A DNA stretch of 64,000 nucleotides from Sphingopyxis sp. LC363 (GCF_000756385.1 NZ_JNFC01000001.1:1-64000); one strand, 5' to 3'; numbered from the stretch's first letter, positions 49,875-59,303 are shown. Notes: generated by a model not told the origin, from the sequence alone. Translations and numbers: made by a program.

Positions 49875-52800
49875 GTGAAGAAAACCCACTATTCCAAGCT
49901 GAAGCTGGGTGCTGCGCCGCTCGTGATGAGCGTCGCCCTGGTTTCGGCTCCTGCCTATGCGCAGGACGCAGCCGTTGAGGGCGCGGCACCGGGCGAGGAA
50001 ATCGTCGTCACCGGTACGCTGATCCGCAACCCCAACCTCGAACAGTCGACGCCGGTCAACGTCACGACCGCCGACACGATCGAGCTGAAGCAGTCGAACG
50101 TCGCCGAAGAAGTTCTGCGCGAACTGCCCGGCGTGGTCGCCAACATCGGTTCGGCGGTCAACAACGGCAACGGCGGCGCTTCGTACGTCGACCTTCGCGG
50201 CCTCGGCTCGACCCGCAACATCGTCCTCCTGAACGGCAACCGCGTCGCTCCGTCGGACGTCAACGGCCGCGTCGACCTCAACAATATCCCGCTCGCGCTG
50301 ATCGAGCGCGTCGACGCGCTGACCGGCGCGGCGGTGACCACCTATGGCGCCGACGCCATCACCGGCGTCGTCAACTTCATCACCAGGCGCGATTTCGCCG
50401 GCCTTGAAGTCACCGCTTCGGAGCAGATCACCGAACAGGGCGACGGCAACATCTTCCGCGTCGACGCCACGATCGGCGCCAACTTCGACGACGGCCGCGG
50501 CAACGCGGTGCTGAGCGTCGGTTACCAGCAGGCCGATGCCGTCTATCAGGGCGCGCGTCCCTTCTCGGAAAACACGCTCGACAGCTATTCGAACACCTTC
50601 ATCGGTTCGGGCACGAGCGTTCCGTCGCGCTTCTCGGGCACGCGTCCGCTCGGCCCCGACGGCCTGCCGATCACCGATCCCGATGTCGCCAACAATGGCG
50701 TGTTCCAGGTCGATCCGGCGACGGGCACGGCGGTTCCGACCTTCGCGACCTATAACTTCAACCCGTTCAACATCTTCCAGACGCCGTTCGAACGCTTCAA
50801 CATCTATGGCCAGGCCAATTACGAGGTCTCGGACGCGATCGAAGTCTATACGCGCGGCATGTTCTCGAAGCAGACCGTGTCGACGATCATCGCGCCGTCG
50901 GGTTCGTTCGGCGGCACCGTGACGATCAACCTGAACAACCCGTTCCTGCCCGCCAACCTGCGCAACCAGTTCTGCGGCTTCAACACGACGCAGGCGGATG
51001 GTATCTACACGCCGCGCTTCACGCAGGCCGAGTGTGATGCTGCTGCTACGGCGGTGGACGCGGATGATCCGAACTATCGCGAAGTCACCGCCACGCTGAA
51101 CCGCCGCACGCCCGAAGTCGGGCCGCGTGTCAGCGACTATCAGACGACCTTCTTCGATTATCGCGTCGGCGCCCGCGGCGGCATCACCGACACGATCGAC
51201 TGGAGCGTCGAGGGCGCTTACGGCGAATCGGAAAACATCCAGACGATTCAGGGCTACACGCTGCAGTCGCGCTGGCGCGAAGCTTCGCTGGTCAACCTGG
51301 TGGATGGCGTCCCGACCTGTGCAAGCGGCAACCCGGATTGCGTCCCCGTCGACCTGTTCGGCCCCGAAGGTTCGATCACGCCTGAAATGGCCGATTATCT
51401 TCAGGAAAACAGCACCTCGGTGAACCGCACCTCGCTGGCGCAGGTTCGTGCCATCGTTTCCGGCGATCTCGGTTTCTCGTCGCCCATGGCGGTGCAGCCG
51501 ATCGGCTTCGCGCTTGGCGGCGAATATCGCAGCTACAAGGCACAGCAGCAGTCGGATCTCCTCGCGAAGACGGCGGGCGAACTCGGCGGTGCCGGCGGTG
51601 CGGCTCCGGACATCGACGGTGCCTATGACGTGTATGAGGCCTATGCCGAAATCGTCGCGCCGCTGATCGAGGACAAGCCCTTCTTCGAAAGCCTGACTCT
51701 CGAAGCCGGTGTCCGCTATTCGGATTACAGCATCCGCGGTGCGGGCGGCTACGACACCTGGACCTGGAAGGCCGGCGGCAGCTGGGAACCGGGCGCGGGC
51801 GTCAAGTTCCGCGGCAACTACAGCCGCGCGGTTCGCGCGCCGAACATCGGCGAACTGTTCACGCCGACCTCGACGGTGCTGACCAACCTCGGCATCGACC
51901 CCTGCGCGGGCAGTGCGCCGACGAACAACGCCAACCTGGCGGCCATCTGTATCGCGCAGGGCGCGCCGGCAGGGACGATCGGTATCATCACCAATCCGAC
52001 CGCGGCTCAGGCGAACATCACCGCTGGTGGTAACCTGAACCTGCAGCCTGAAAAGGCCGATACCTGGACGCTCGGCGTGGTGTTCCAGCCGGACTTCCTG
52101 CCGCGTTTCAACCTGTCGCTTGATTATTACAACATCAAGATCAACGACGTGTTGGGCACGCCGCTTCCGGATGACATCATCAGTGCCTGCTTCGACAACA
52201 TCACGGCGGCGAGCGCGAGCGACCCGGCCTGTACGTCGATCCGCCGCAACCCGATCACCGGCGGTCTCGACGGCGATCCGGCGACCACCCCGGGCCTGTT
52301 CGGTCTGACCAACAACCTCGGCCGCCTGTACACGGATGGTTTCGACCTTCTGATGAACTACAACACCGATGTTGGTTTCGCGAACCTCGCCTGGTCGTTC
52401 GTCGGCAACTGGACGCGTCATTCGAAGTTCAACGCCAACGTTGCCAGCCCGGATTCGCTGAACCGCGAATGCGTCGGCTACTACAGCGTGAACTGCTCGT
52501 TCACGGGCTCGATCCAGCCGGAGTTCCAGTTCTCGAACCGCTTCACGCTGGGCTTCGACACCGTCGACCTCTCGCTGCTGTGGCGCTGGCAGGACTCCGT
52601 GTCGTTCGAACCGGCGCAGCTCGCGGCTGACCGTGCGGCGGCCGATGCGGCGAACCGTGACGGCGACGGCGTTCTGCTCCCGATCGACGATCAGGGCTGC
52701 CCCGACTTCGATGGTGCCGATCCGGGCGCCTGCGTCGTCGATCCGCAGTTCCGCAAGATCAAGGCGCAGCACTATTTCGACCTGACGGCACGTTTCAATG

Positions 52801-52970
52801 TCAGCGAGAATCTGGTGTTCACCGCGACCGTGCAGAACCTGCTCGACAACAAGCCGCCGATCGTCGGCAACTCGATCGGTTCGACCACCTACAACAGCGG
52901 CAACACCTTCCCGTCGACCTACGACGCGCTGGGCCGCCGTTACGCGGTGTCGGCGAAGCTGAAGTTCTAG
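49875..52970 (+). CDS. TonB-dependent outer membrane receptor
   Basis: A 1031-residue receptor. A signal (LVMSVALVSAPAYAQ) is followed by a TonB-box-like region (GEEIVVTGTLIRNP), the plug domain (TPVNVTTADTIELK, VDLRGLGSTRNIVLLNGNRV, RVDALTGAAVTTYGADAITG, VVNFITRRDF) and a large beta-barrel ending in Phe (YAVSAKLKF). The barrel carries several cysteine pairs in loops (GNPDCVPVDL, DQGCPDFDGADPGACV). The gene starts with GTG, with AAGGGA nine bases upstream. Receptors of this group in Sphingomonadales and Caulobacterales often lie beside hydroxylase and sulfotransferase-like genes, as here. The ligand is not identifiable; it may be a modified peptide or oligosaccharide. Confidence 0.94.
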   Translation: MKKTHYSKLKLGAAPLVMSVALVSAPAYAQDAAVEGAAPGEEIVVTGTLIRNPNLEQSTPVNVTTADTIELKQSNVAEEVLRELPGVVANIGSAVNNGNGGASYVDLRGLGSTRNIVLLNGNRVAPSDVNGRVDLNNIPLALIERVDALTGAAVTTYGADAITGVVNFITRRDFAGLEVTASEQITEQGDGNIFRVDATIGANFDDGRGNAVLSVGYQQADAVYQGARPFSENTLDSYSNTFIGSGTSVPSRFSGTRPLGPDGLPITDPDVANNGVFQVDPATGTAVPTFATYNFNPFNIFQTPFERFNIYGQANYEVSDAIEVYTRGMFSKQTVSTIIAPSGSFGGTVTINLNNPFLPANLRNQFCGFNTTQADGIYTPRFTQAECDAAATAVDADDPNYREVTATLNRRTPEVGPRVSDYQTTFFDYRVGARGGITDTIDWSVEGAYGESENIQTIQGYTLQSRWREASLVNLVDGVPTCASGNPDCVPVDLFGPEGSITPEMADYLQENSTSVNRTSLAQVRAIVSGDLGFSSPMAVQPIGFALGGEYRSYKAQQQSDLLAKTAGELGGAGGAAPDIDGAYDVYEAYAEIVAPLIEDKPFFESLTLEAGVRYSDYSIRGAGGYDTWTWKAGGSWEPGAGVKFRGNYSRAVRAPNIGELFTPTSTVLTNLGIDPCAGSAPTNNANLAAICIAQGAPAGTIGIITNPTAAQANITAGGNLNLQPEKADTWTLGVVFQPDFLPRFNLSLDYYNIKINDVLGTPLPDDIISACFDNITAASASDPACTSIRRNPITGGLDGDPATTPGLFGLTNNLGRLYTDGFDLLMNYNTDVGFANLAWSFVGNWTRHSKFNANVASPDSLNRECVGYYSVNCSFTGSIQPEFQFSNRFTLGFDTVDLSLLWRWQDSVSFEPAQLAADRAAADAANRDGDGVLLPIDDQGCPDFDGADPGACVVDPQFRKIKAQHYFDLTARFNVSENLVFTATVQNLLDNKPPIVGNSIGSTTYNSGNTFPSTYDALGRRYAVSAKLKF

Positions 52971-52996
52971 TCGCTTCACGCTTCGACCAAGAATTG

Positions 52997-53025
52997 GGGG
53001 CGGACAGCAATGTCCGCCCCTTTTT
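52997..53025 (+). terminator. Intrinsic terminator of the TonB receptor gene
   Basis: GGGGCGGACA (52997-53006) pairs exactly with TGTCCGCCCC (53011-53020) around GCAA, and TTTTT follows. It lies 27 bases past the stop. Confidence 0.9.
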
Positions 53026-53061
53026 CTATGGGGGTGGCGAGGTTGGCTTAAACGACCGTTA

Positions 53062-53080
53062 TGGGGCGGGGAGCGGACGT
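53062..53080. repeat. Short dispersed repeat, copy 2
   Basis: TGGGGCGGGGAGCGGACGT matches the copy at 44822-44840 at 17 of 19 positions. It lies between the terminator and the long palindromic repeat that follows. Confidence 0.6.
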
Positions 53081-53083
53081 CAA

Positions 53084-53219
53084 AATCCTCCCTGTCGCGA
53101 AGCGATGGGGAGGGGGACGCCGCCGCAGGCGGTGGTGGAGGGGCTGCGACGTAGCTTCATCAGCCCCTCCGTCAGCGCTTCGCGCTGCCACCTCCCCATG
53201 GCTTCGCCACAGGGAGGAT
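53084..53219. repeat. Palindromic intergenic repeat, family E copy 3
   Basis: Outer arms AATCCTCCCTGTCGCGAAGC and GCTTCGCCACAGGGAGGAT enclose ATGGGGAGGGGG and CACCTCCCCAT. It is closest to the copies at 15343-15475 and 30493-30628. It separates the convergent TonB receptor and sulfotransferase-like genes. Confidence 0.8.
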
Positions 53220-53261
53220 CATCCGTCCGCTTCCGGCCGTAACCGGTCTTTCCGGAGGGTG

Positions 53262-54287
53262 TCAGCGCACCGGCAACGGCCCCGGCAGGATCAGCGGAAT
53301 ATTCGCCTGCTCCGCAACGGCCTCCGCCCAGCCGATGACTTGCGAGATTTCTTCGCCATAGGCGGCCTCGGCCTCGGCAAGGTCGCGCTGCCGTTCGCCT
53401 TCGGCGAAGGCGGCGCCCGATTTGCTGTTGCGCGCCAGTGCGGGATGATCGGCAACCATCGAACGATCGCCCGCGAGGTGCAGATGATCCATCGCCGCCG
53501 CGACCGCCGCGGCAGGATCGCGCGTCAACGTCTCGCTGTCGAGCGATGCGATCCGCTCGGGGGCCCAGTCGAGCAGCGCGGCGAAGGCCTGTTGTTGCGC
53601 GAGCCAGCCGACCGCCGCGATCTGCAGGTCCGACTGACGAAAATAATCGCGCGGTTCGAAACCGAGCCCGACGAAGCCGTCGGCGAGATAGGATTCGAGC
53701 AATTCACGGCACCACAGGCGGCACCACATGCCCTTGCGTGCGACCGACAGCAAAAAAACACGGAGCGGTGCGTAAAGCAGGATCGCGCGCGCCTGCGGCC
53801 GCAGCATCAGCGCCCCGCGCGCGAGCGGATTGAAGATGTTCGACGGTTTGACGATCACCGACTCGCCCGGCGCGAAGCCGCGCCCGAGCATCGTGAGCGC
53901 GCCGTCCATCACCCGGCCATGCTCGCGCGGCGCCGCGCCGCGACGGCGCCAGCCGACCATGTCGTTGAGCAGTACCGGTTCGGACAGGCTGGCTGCGACG
54001 CTCGGCTGATCGAGCGCGTGGGTCAGCATTGTCGAGGCGCAATAGGCCGAATGAAAGACGAAATGGAGCGGGGCCGATGCCGCCCCCATCGCGCCGAGGC
54101 AGTCGCTCCGGCGCAATATCGCCGGCGCCGTCTCTTCGCCCAGATGCGCGTCGGTGAGGAAGGGAACCGCGCTGCGCTTGTGGCGCGCGACCCGGCGAAA
54201 ATGGAAGGTGTCGTGCCCCGGATCGTATCGATGCGCGAGCCATTCGGCGTCGTCGATAATGGCGGACACGGGGGGCGTTGCGGTCAT
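53262..54287 (-). CDS. Sulfotransferase-like P-loop protein
   Basis: A 341-residue cytoplasmic protein. HFVFHSAYCASTMLTHALD at residues 75-93 looks like the PAPS-binding loop of sulfotransferases (S-x-x-C-A-S-T). ESVIVKPSNIFNPLARGALM and RAILLYAPLRVFLLSVARKG follow as in the group of stand-alone bacterial sulfotransferase-like proteins; LARNSKSGAAFAEGERQRD is near the end. The glycine usually expected in the loop is absent, so true activity is uncertain. AAGG precedes the ATG. It diverges from the TPR-hydroxylase gene with about 28 bases between the starts. The two probably share a promoter region and act on the same target. Confidence 0.7.
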   Translation of the reverse strand: MTATPPVSAIIDDAEWLAHRYDPGHDTFHFRRVARHKRSAVPFLTDAHLGEETAPAILRRSDCLGAMGAASAPLHFVFHSAYCASTMLTHALDQPSVAASLSEPVLLNDMVGWRRRGAAPREHGRVMDGALTMLGRGFAPGESVIVKPSNIFNPLARGALMLRPQARAILLYAPLRVFLLSVARKGMWCRLWCRELLESYLADGFVGLGFEPRDYFRQSDLQIAAVGWLAQQQAFAALLDWAPERIASLDSETLTRDPAAAVAAAMDHLHLAGDRSMVADHPALARNSKSGAAFAEGERQRDLAEAEAAYGEEISQVIGWAEAVAEQANIPLILPGPLPVR

Positions 54288-54315
54288 CAATCGACCTTGC
54301 CGATTGGTCCCGCCG

Positions 54316-55515
54316 ATGGCAAGCATGGGCATGACCAGCACACCTCCACCCGCCTCCGCAGTCGAGGCCAACCGGCTTGGCATCGCGGCCTTGCAGGCCG
54401 GCGACAATGAAGCCGCCGCGAACCATTTCGGCGCGGCGATCGCGGCCGATCCGCATTCGGGCGCCTTGCAGCGCAACCTCGCCTCGGCATGGCGCGCGCT
54501 CGGCGACGATGTCCGGGAGCTCGAGGCGCTCGATGCCGCGCTCGCGATCGATCGCCGCGACTTGATGGCGTGGATCCGCAAGGGCGAACGCCACGAGGCG
54601 CGCGGCGAAATGGGCTTGGCGCTCGCCGCGTGGAGCGCCGCGATCGCGCTCGGCGCGCAACTCGACCCCGTGCCGCCGCCGCTCGCCCCGCTGCTCGCGC
54701 ATGGCCGGGATTTCGTCGCGGGGGCGACCGATACGATGTTTACCGCGGCGTCGGGCGCGTTCGATGACATGCGCCGCGACCTGTCGGAAACCGAAGCGCG
54801 GCGCGGCCAAGCTTTCATCGCGAGCGCGCTCGGCCGTCGCCGCATCTATCGGAACGAATGCGCAGGGGTTTATTATCCCTTCCTGCCCGCCGACGAGTTC
54901 TTCGACCGCGGCCATTTTTCCTGGCTTCCTGAAATCGAGGCACAGACCGCCGCGATCCGTGCGGAATTGCAGGCGCTGCTCGACGACCCGGGCGAGGCGC
55001 TTCGTCCCTATGTGCGGATGGAGGCGGGCTCGCCCGAAACCATCTGGTCGGGTCTCGACAACCGGCTCGACTGGGGCGCCTGTTTCCTGTGGGAATATGG
55101 CGAGCCGAACCAGCCGGTGCTCGACCGCTGCCCCGCGACCGCCGCCGCGCTCGCCGCCATACCGGGCGCGCGCATTCCGGGCCGCGCGCCCAGCGCCTTC
55201 TTCTCGATGCTGAAACCGCACACGCGCATTCCGCCGCATACCGGCGTCACCAACACGCGCGCGATCGTGCATTTGCCGCTGATCGTCCCGCCCGGTTGCG
55301 GCTTTCGCGTCGGGGGCGAAATACGCGAGTGGAAGGAAGGCACCGCCTTCGCCTTCGACGACACGATCGAGCATGAAGCATGGAACGACAGCGACGAACT
55401 GCGCGCGGTGCTGATCTTCGACGTCTGGAACCCGCATATGACCGCCGGCGAACGTGAGCTTCTGCTGCGCTATTTCGCGTCGGCCGATGCGTCGGGCTAC
55501 GCCGTGCCGCGCTAG
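54316..55515 (+). CDS. TPR-linked aspartyl/asparaginyl beta-hydroxylase domain protein
   Basis: A 399-residue protein with two parts. Residues 10-130 are TPR-like helices (ANRLGIAALQAGDNEAAANH, LASAWRALGDDVRELEALDA), suited to holding a protein or peptide. The C-terminal part is a 2-oxoglutarate/Fe(II) beta-hydroxylase: IPPHTGVTNTRAIVHLPL with His308, GFRVGGEIREWKEG and FDDTIEHEAWNDSDELR with His353. FFSMLKPHTRIP is the preceding strand. Such enzymes hydroxylate Asp or Asn beta-carbons. ATG 54316, 54325 and 54331 are all possible; none has a clear ribosome binding site. It diverges from the sulfotransferase-like gene and lies before the three small secreted proteins. Confidence 0.85.
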   Translation: MASMGMTSTPPPASAVEANRLGIAALQAGDNEAAANHFGAAIAADPHSGALQRNLASAWRALGDDVRELEALDAALAIDRRDLMAWIRKGERHEARGEMGLALAAWSAAIALGAQLDPVPPPLAPLLAHGRDFVAGATDTMFTAASGAFDDMRRDLSETEARRGQAFIASALGRRRIYRNECAGVYYPFLPADEFFDRGHFSWLPEIEAQTAAIRAELQALLDDPGEALRPYVRMEAGSPETIWSGLDNRLDWGACFLWEYGEPNQPVLDRCPATAAALAAIPGARIPGRAPSAFFSMLKPHTRIPPHTGVTNTRAIVHLPLIVPPGCGFRVGGEIREWKEGTAFAFDDTIEHEAWNDSDELRAVLIFDVWNPHMTAGERELLLRYFASADASGYAVPR

Positions 55516-55622
55516 GCCCGGCACGGCCCGTCGCGCCGGAGATTCAGCTTTGCGAAAGCCGCGAGGGCACATAAGATGCAGAGCATGAGGCTGTGGGTTA
55601 TGCCCGCGGCAGGAGGACTAGC

Positions 55623-55952
55623 ATGAACCGGATTTTACCTGCTTTCATGGCCGCGACGCTGCTCGCTGCGCCGGCGTTCGCCACCGAGAGCGCGGCGCCC
55701 GCCGATCACGCGCCGCCGCCCAAGGCGCCGTCGGCGATGACCCCGACCGAGATCAAGGCGCATAATGAGGGACTGGCGCAGACCCACCCCTATTATATCA
55801 AATGCCGCAAGACGCTTGAGATCGGGTCGCTCGTGAAGAAGAATCGCGTTTGCTATACCAATGAAAAGTGGAAGGAAGTGACCGCGCAGGGCAACCAGAA
55901 TGCGCGCGACACCGCCGAAGCGATGGTGGGCAAGGGCGTGAACTCGAACTGA
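55623..55952 (+). CDS. Small secreted two-cysteine protein, paralogue 1
   Basis: A 109-residue protein with a cleavable signal (ILPAFMAATLLAAPAFA|TES). The mature part is APSAMTPTEIKAHNEGLAQT, then PYYIKCRKTLEIGSLVKK, NRVCYTNEKWKEVTAQGNQN and ARDTAEAMV. The two cysteines (KC and VC) are shared with the next two genes and could form a disulfide. I do not recognise a family. AGGAGG lies eight bases upstream of the ATG. This is the first of three tandem paralogues; the family appears to be periplasmic or secreted. Confidence 0.75.
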   Translation: MNRILPAFMAATLLAAPAFATESAAPADHAPPPKAPSAMTPTEIKAHNEGLAQTHPYYIKCRKTLEIGSLVKKNRVCYTNEKWKEVTAQGNQNARDTAEAMVGKGVNSN

Positions 55953-55980
55953 TCGGTCATCGGGGCGAAAAGGGGGGAAG

Positions 55981-56331
55981 ATGCGGGCGCTGGCAATAAG
56001 CGTTGCGATCATCGCCGCCACACCGGCGGGCGCAGGTGATGGCACTTTGCGCCTCGCGCGCGCGCCGTCGGACATGTCGGGGGCAGAGATCGACGCCTAT
56101 AACGAAGGGCGGATGGCGAGCGATCCCGACTATATCCGTTGCCGCCGGATCGAGCAGGTGGGTTCGCTCGTCAAGAAGCTGCGCGTCTGCAACACCAACG
56201 CCGAATGGAAGCGCATCGTCGACAAGGGCAATCAGGATGCGCGCGATTCGATGGAAACGCTCGCGCGCGGGTGGAGCGTTTCGCAGGAACCCCAGGATCA
56301 GTTGATGCGGGCGCCCGGCCGGCCGCAATGA
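55981..56331 (+). CDS. Small secreted two-cysteine protein, paralogue 2
   Basis: A 116-residue protein with a signal (ALAISVAIIAATPAGA|GDG). The same core follows: APSDMSGAEIDAYNEGRMAS, PDYIRCRRIEQVGSLVKKLR, VCNTNAEWKRIVDKGNQDAR, DSMETLARG. It is the most divergent of the three and has an extra C-terminal tail ending in APGRPQ. Both core cysteines are kept. AAGGGGGGAAG lies directly upstream. It starts 28 bases after paralogue 1, so an operon is likely. Confidence 0.75.
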   Translation: MRALAISVAIIAATPAGAGDGTLRLARAPSDMSGAEIDAYNEGRMASDPDYIRCRRIEQVGSLVKKLRVCNTNAEWKRIVDKGNQDARDSMETLARGWSVSQEPQDQLMRAPGRPQ

Positions 56332-56350
56332 ACGGAAGGATATCTCTCCC

Positions 56351-56662
56351 ATGCTGAATATCTTGACCGCACTCGCGCTCGCCGCCGCCCCGGCGACGAC
56401 GGAGACCGAAAACCGCCGCGCGCTCGACAAGGCGCCGTCGGCGATGACCAATGCCGAGATCAAGGCGTTCAACGAAGGGCTGGCGATGACCCATCCCGAC
56501 TATATCAAATGCCGCAGGATCGAGGAGAGCGGCTCGTGGGTCAAAAAAGCACGCGTGTGCCGCACCAACGAGCAGTGGAAGCAGGCATGGGCGCAGGGCA
56601 ACCAGAATGCGCGCGACACCGCCGAGGCGATGACGCGCGCACCCGTCAATCACAGCAATTGA
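56351..56662 (+). CDS. Small secreted two-cysteine protein, paralogue 3
   Basis: A 103-residue protein with a short hydrophobic signal (LNILTALALAAAPATT). The core repeats closely: APSAMTNAEIKAFNEGLAMT, PDYIKCRRIEESGSWVKKAR, VCRTNEQWKQAWAQGNQNAR, DTAEAMT. It is closer to paralogue 1 than to 2, with the shared QGNQNARDTAEAM near the end. GGAAGGA precedes the ATG. It is the last gene before the convergent clpB. Confidence 0.75.
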   Translation: MLNILTALALAAAPATTETENRRALDKAPSAMTNAEIKAFNEGLAMTHPDYIKCRRIEESGSWVKKARVCRTNEQWKQAWAQGNQNARDTAEAMTRAPVNHSN

Positions 56663-56694
56663 TCCGCGCCGTTCCGGGAGCGGGCTGATCCGGC

Positions 56695-59274
56695 TCAGGC
56701 CGGGGTCAGCACCAGCGCCCCGTCGCCTTCGTCGACCATGATCGTCGACCCATCCTTGACCTCGCCCTTCAGGATCAGGTCGGCGAGCGGGTCCTGCAGA
56801 TATTTCTGCACCGCGCGCTTCAAGGGCCGCGCGCCATAGACCGGATCATAACCGACGCGGCCGAGCCACGCGCGCGCGGCGTCGGTGAGGTCGAGCGTGA
56901 CCTTGCGGTCGGCGAGCAATTTCTGGACGCGCGCGACCTGGATGTCGACGATGCCGCCCATATGCTGCTGGCCGAGGCGGTGGAAGAGCACGATCTCGTC
57001 GAGCCGGTTCAGGAACTCGGGCCTAAAATGCGCGCGCACGACCTCCATCACCGCGGGCTCGGCCTGTTCGATCGGCGCGTCGTCGGGAAGCGCGGCGATC
57101 GCCTGGCTGCCGAGGTTTGACGTGAGGATGATCAGCGTGTTGGTGAAGTCGACCGTGCGGCCCTGTCCGTCGGTCAGCCGCCCGTCGTCGAGCACCTGGA
57201 GCAGGATGTTGAACACGTCCGCATGCGCCTTTTCGACCTCGTCGAACAGCACGACCTGATAGGGACGGCGCCGCACCGCTTCGGTGAGCGTGCCGCCCTC
57301 TTCATAGCCGACATAGCCCGGCGGCGCCCCGACGAGCCGCGCGACGCTGTGCTTCTCCATGAACTCGGACATGTCGATGCGGACCATCGCATTGTCGTCG
57401 TCGAACAGGAAACGCGCGAGCGCCTTGGTAAGCTCGGTCTTGCCGACGCCCGTGGGGCCGAGGAAGAGGAACGAGCCCAAGGGCCGGTTCGGGTCCTGCA
57501 GCCCGGCGCGCGCGCGGCGCACCGCGGTCGAGACGGCGCGGACGGCTTCGTCCTGCCCGATCACGCGCTGACCCAGCGTGTCTTCCATGCCGAGCAGTTT
57601 CTCGCGCTCGCCCTCCATCATCCGGTCGACGGGAATGCCGGTCCATTTGCTCACGACGGCGGCGATGTCGTCGGCGGTGACTTCCTCGCGCAGCATCGCG
57701 TTGCCCGCGGCCGCCTGCGCTTCCTCAAGCCGCTTTTCGAGGCCGGGGATGGTGCCGTAGGAGAGCTCGCCCGCCTTGGCGAGGTCGCCCGCGCGCTGCG
57801 CCTGATCGAGCGCCGAGCGCGCGGCGTCGAGCTCTTCCTTGATCTTCGCCTCGGCGTGGATCTTGTCCTTTTCGGCCTGCCATTTCTGGGTGAGTTCGGC
57901 CGACTGCTGCTCGAGATTGGCGAGTTCGGCCTGCAAGCTTGCGAGCCGGTCCTTCGACGCGGCGTCGCTTTCTTTGCCGAGCGCGGCCTCCTCGATCTTC
58001 ATCTGGATAATGCGGCGGTCGAGGCTCTCGATCGCTTCGGGCTTCGATTCGACCTCCATGCGGATGCGGCTCGCCGCCTCGTCCATCAGGTCGATCGCCT
58101 TGTCGGGCAAAAAGCGGTCGGAGATATAGCGGTTCGACAGCGTCGCCGCGGCAACGATCGCGCCGTCGGTGATCCGCACGCCGTGGTGCAGCTCATATTT
58201 CTCCTTGATCCCGCGCAGGATCGAGATCGAGTCCTCGACCGTCGGCTCGCCGACGAAGACCGGCTGGAAACGCCGCTGGAGCGCGGGATCCTTTTCGACA
58301 TGCTTGCGATATTCGTCGAGCGTCGTCGCGCCGATGCAGTGGAGTTCGCCGCGTGCGAGCGCGGGCTTCAAGAGGTTCGACGCGTCCATCGCGCCCTCGC
58401 CCTTGCCCGCGCCAACGAGCGTGTGCATCTCGTCGATGAACAGGATGATTTCGCCCTCGGCCGCCTTCACATCGTCGAGCACGCCCTTGAGGCGCTCCTC
58501 GAACTCGCCGCGATATTTGGCGCCCGCGATCAGTGCACCCATGTCGAGCGCGAGCAGACGGCGGTCCTTCAGGCTGTCGGGCACGTCGCCGTTGACGATG
58601 CGGAGTGCCAGCCCTTCGGCTATCGCGGTTTTGCCGACGCCGGGTTCGCCGATCAGTACCGGGTTGTTCTTGGTGCGGCGCGCGAGGATCTGCACCGTGC
58701 GGCGGATTTCCTCGTCGCGGCCGATGACGGGATCGAGCTTGCCCTCGCGCGCGACCTCGGTGAGGTCGCGGGCGAATTTTTGGAGCGCGTCGTAGCGGTC
58801 CTCGGCCGACGCCGTATCGGCGGTGCGGCCGCCGGTCAGCTTGGCGATCGCGGCGTTCAACGCTTCGGGCTTCACGCCGGCGTCGGCAAAGGCCTTGCCC
58901 ACCGGCGTGCTCGGGGCGAGCACCATCGCGAGCAGGATGTTCTGGACGGCGACATATTCGCTGCCCGCCTTTGCCGCGACCTGTTCGGCTTGGTCGAGCA
59001 GGCGCACCGCGTCGTTGTCGAGCCCCGGTGTCGCCTGCGCGCCCGATCCCGACACGGCGGGGAGCTTGGCGAGCAGCGCGTCGATGCCGGCCACCGCGCG
59101 CGCGGTGTCGCCGCCGCTGTTGTCGATCAGCCCTGCGGCCATGCCCTGATTGTCTTCGAGCAAGGCCTTGGCGATATGCTCGGGCGCGATCCGCTGATGG
59201 TTCATGCGGATCGCGATCGTCTGCGCCGCTTGCAAAAAGCCCTTGGCGCGGTCGGTAAATTTTTCGAGGTTCAT
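56695..59274 (-). CDS. clpB: ATP-dependent disaggregase ClpB
   Basis: An 859-residue hexameric AAA+ chaperone that rescues aggregated proteins with DnaK. The N-domain ([19 protein letters not shown]), NBD1 with [18 protein letters not shown] at about residue 210, and the long middle coiled-coil ([20 protein letters not shown]) are followed by NBD2 with [20 protein letters not shown] at about 605. It ends in DGALVLTPA. The middle domain and its length mark ClpB rather than ClpA/ClpC. Upstream on the minus strand is a likely RpoH-type heat-shock promoter. Confidence 0.96.
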   Translation of the reverse strand: MNLEKFTDRAKGFLQAAQTIAIRMNHQRIAPEHIAKALLEDNQGMAAGLIDNSGGDTARAVAGIDALLAKLPAVSGSGAQATPGLDNDAVRLLDQAEQVAAKAGSEYVAVQNILLAMVLAPSTPVGKAFADAGVKPEALNAAIAKLTGGRTADTASAEDRYDALQKFARDLTEVAREGKLDPVIGRDEEIRRTVQILARRTKNNPVLIGEPGVGKTAIAEGLALRIVNGDVPDSLKDRRLLALDMGALIAGAKYRGEFEERLKGVLDDVKAAEGEIILFIDEMHTLVGAGKGEGAMDASNLLKPALARGELHCIGATTLDEYRKHVEKDPALQRRFQPVFVGEPTVEDSISILRGIKEKYELHHGVRITDGAIVAAATLSNRYISDRFLPDKAIDLMDEAASRIRMEVESKPEAIESLDRRIIQMKIEEAALGKESDAASKDRLASLQAELANLEQQSAELTQKWQAEKDKIHAEAKIKEELDAARSALDQAQRAGDLAKAGELSYGTIPGLEKRLEEAQAAAGNAMLREEVTADDIAAVVSKWTGIPVDRMMEGEREKLLGMEDTLGQRVIGQDEAVRAVSTAVRRARAGLQDPNRPLGSFLFLGPTGVGKTELTKALARFLFDDDNAMVRIDMSEFMEKHSVARLVGAPPGYVGYEEGGTLTEAVRRRPYQVVLFDEVEKAHADVFNILLQVLDDGRLTDGQGRTVDFTNTLIILTSNLGSQAIAALPDDAPIEQAEPAVMEVVRAHFRPEFLNRLDEIVLFHRLGQQHMGGIVDIQVARVQKLLADRKVTLDLTDAARAWLGRVGYDPVYGARPLKRAVQKYLQDPLADLILKGEVKDGSTIMVDEGDGALVLTPA

Positions 59275-59303
59275 TCTGGATAAGCCCCTTTCTCGCCGGC
59301 CAA

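Noticed and set aside
49290-52979. A 1229-residue minus-strand open frame antisense to the TonB receptor
   Set aside because: It mirrors the receptor almost exactly, is full of Arg/Val/Asp repeats, has no recognisable domain and no ribosome binding site. Long antisense frames are expected in high-GC genes with biased third positions.
53704-55572. A 622-residue minus-strand frame over the beta-hydroxylase gene
   Set aside because: It overlaps two genes with recognised motifs in other frames and has no domain of its own.
57223-59283. A 686-residue plus-strand frame antisense to clpB
   Set aside because: Shadow of clpB, which carries all AAA+ motifs on the minus strand.
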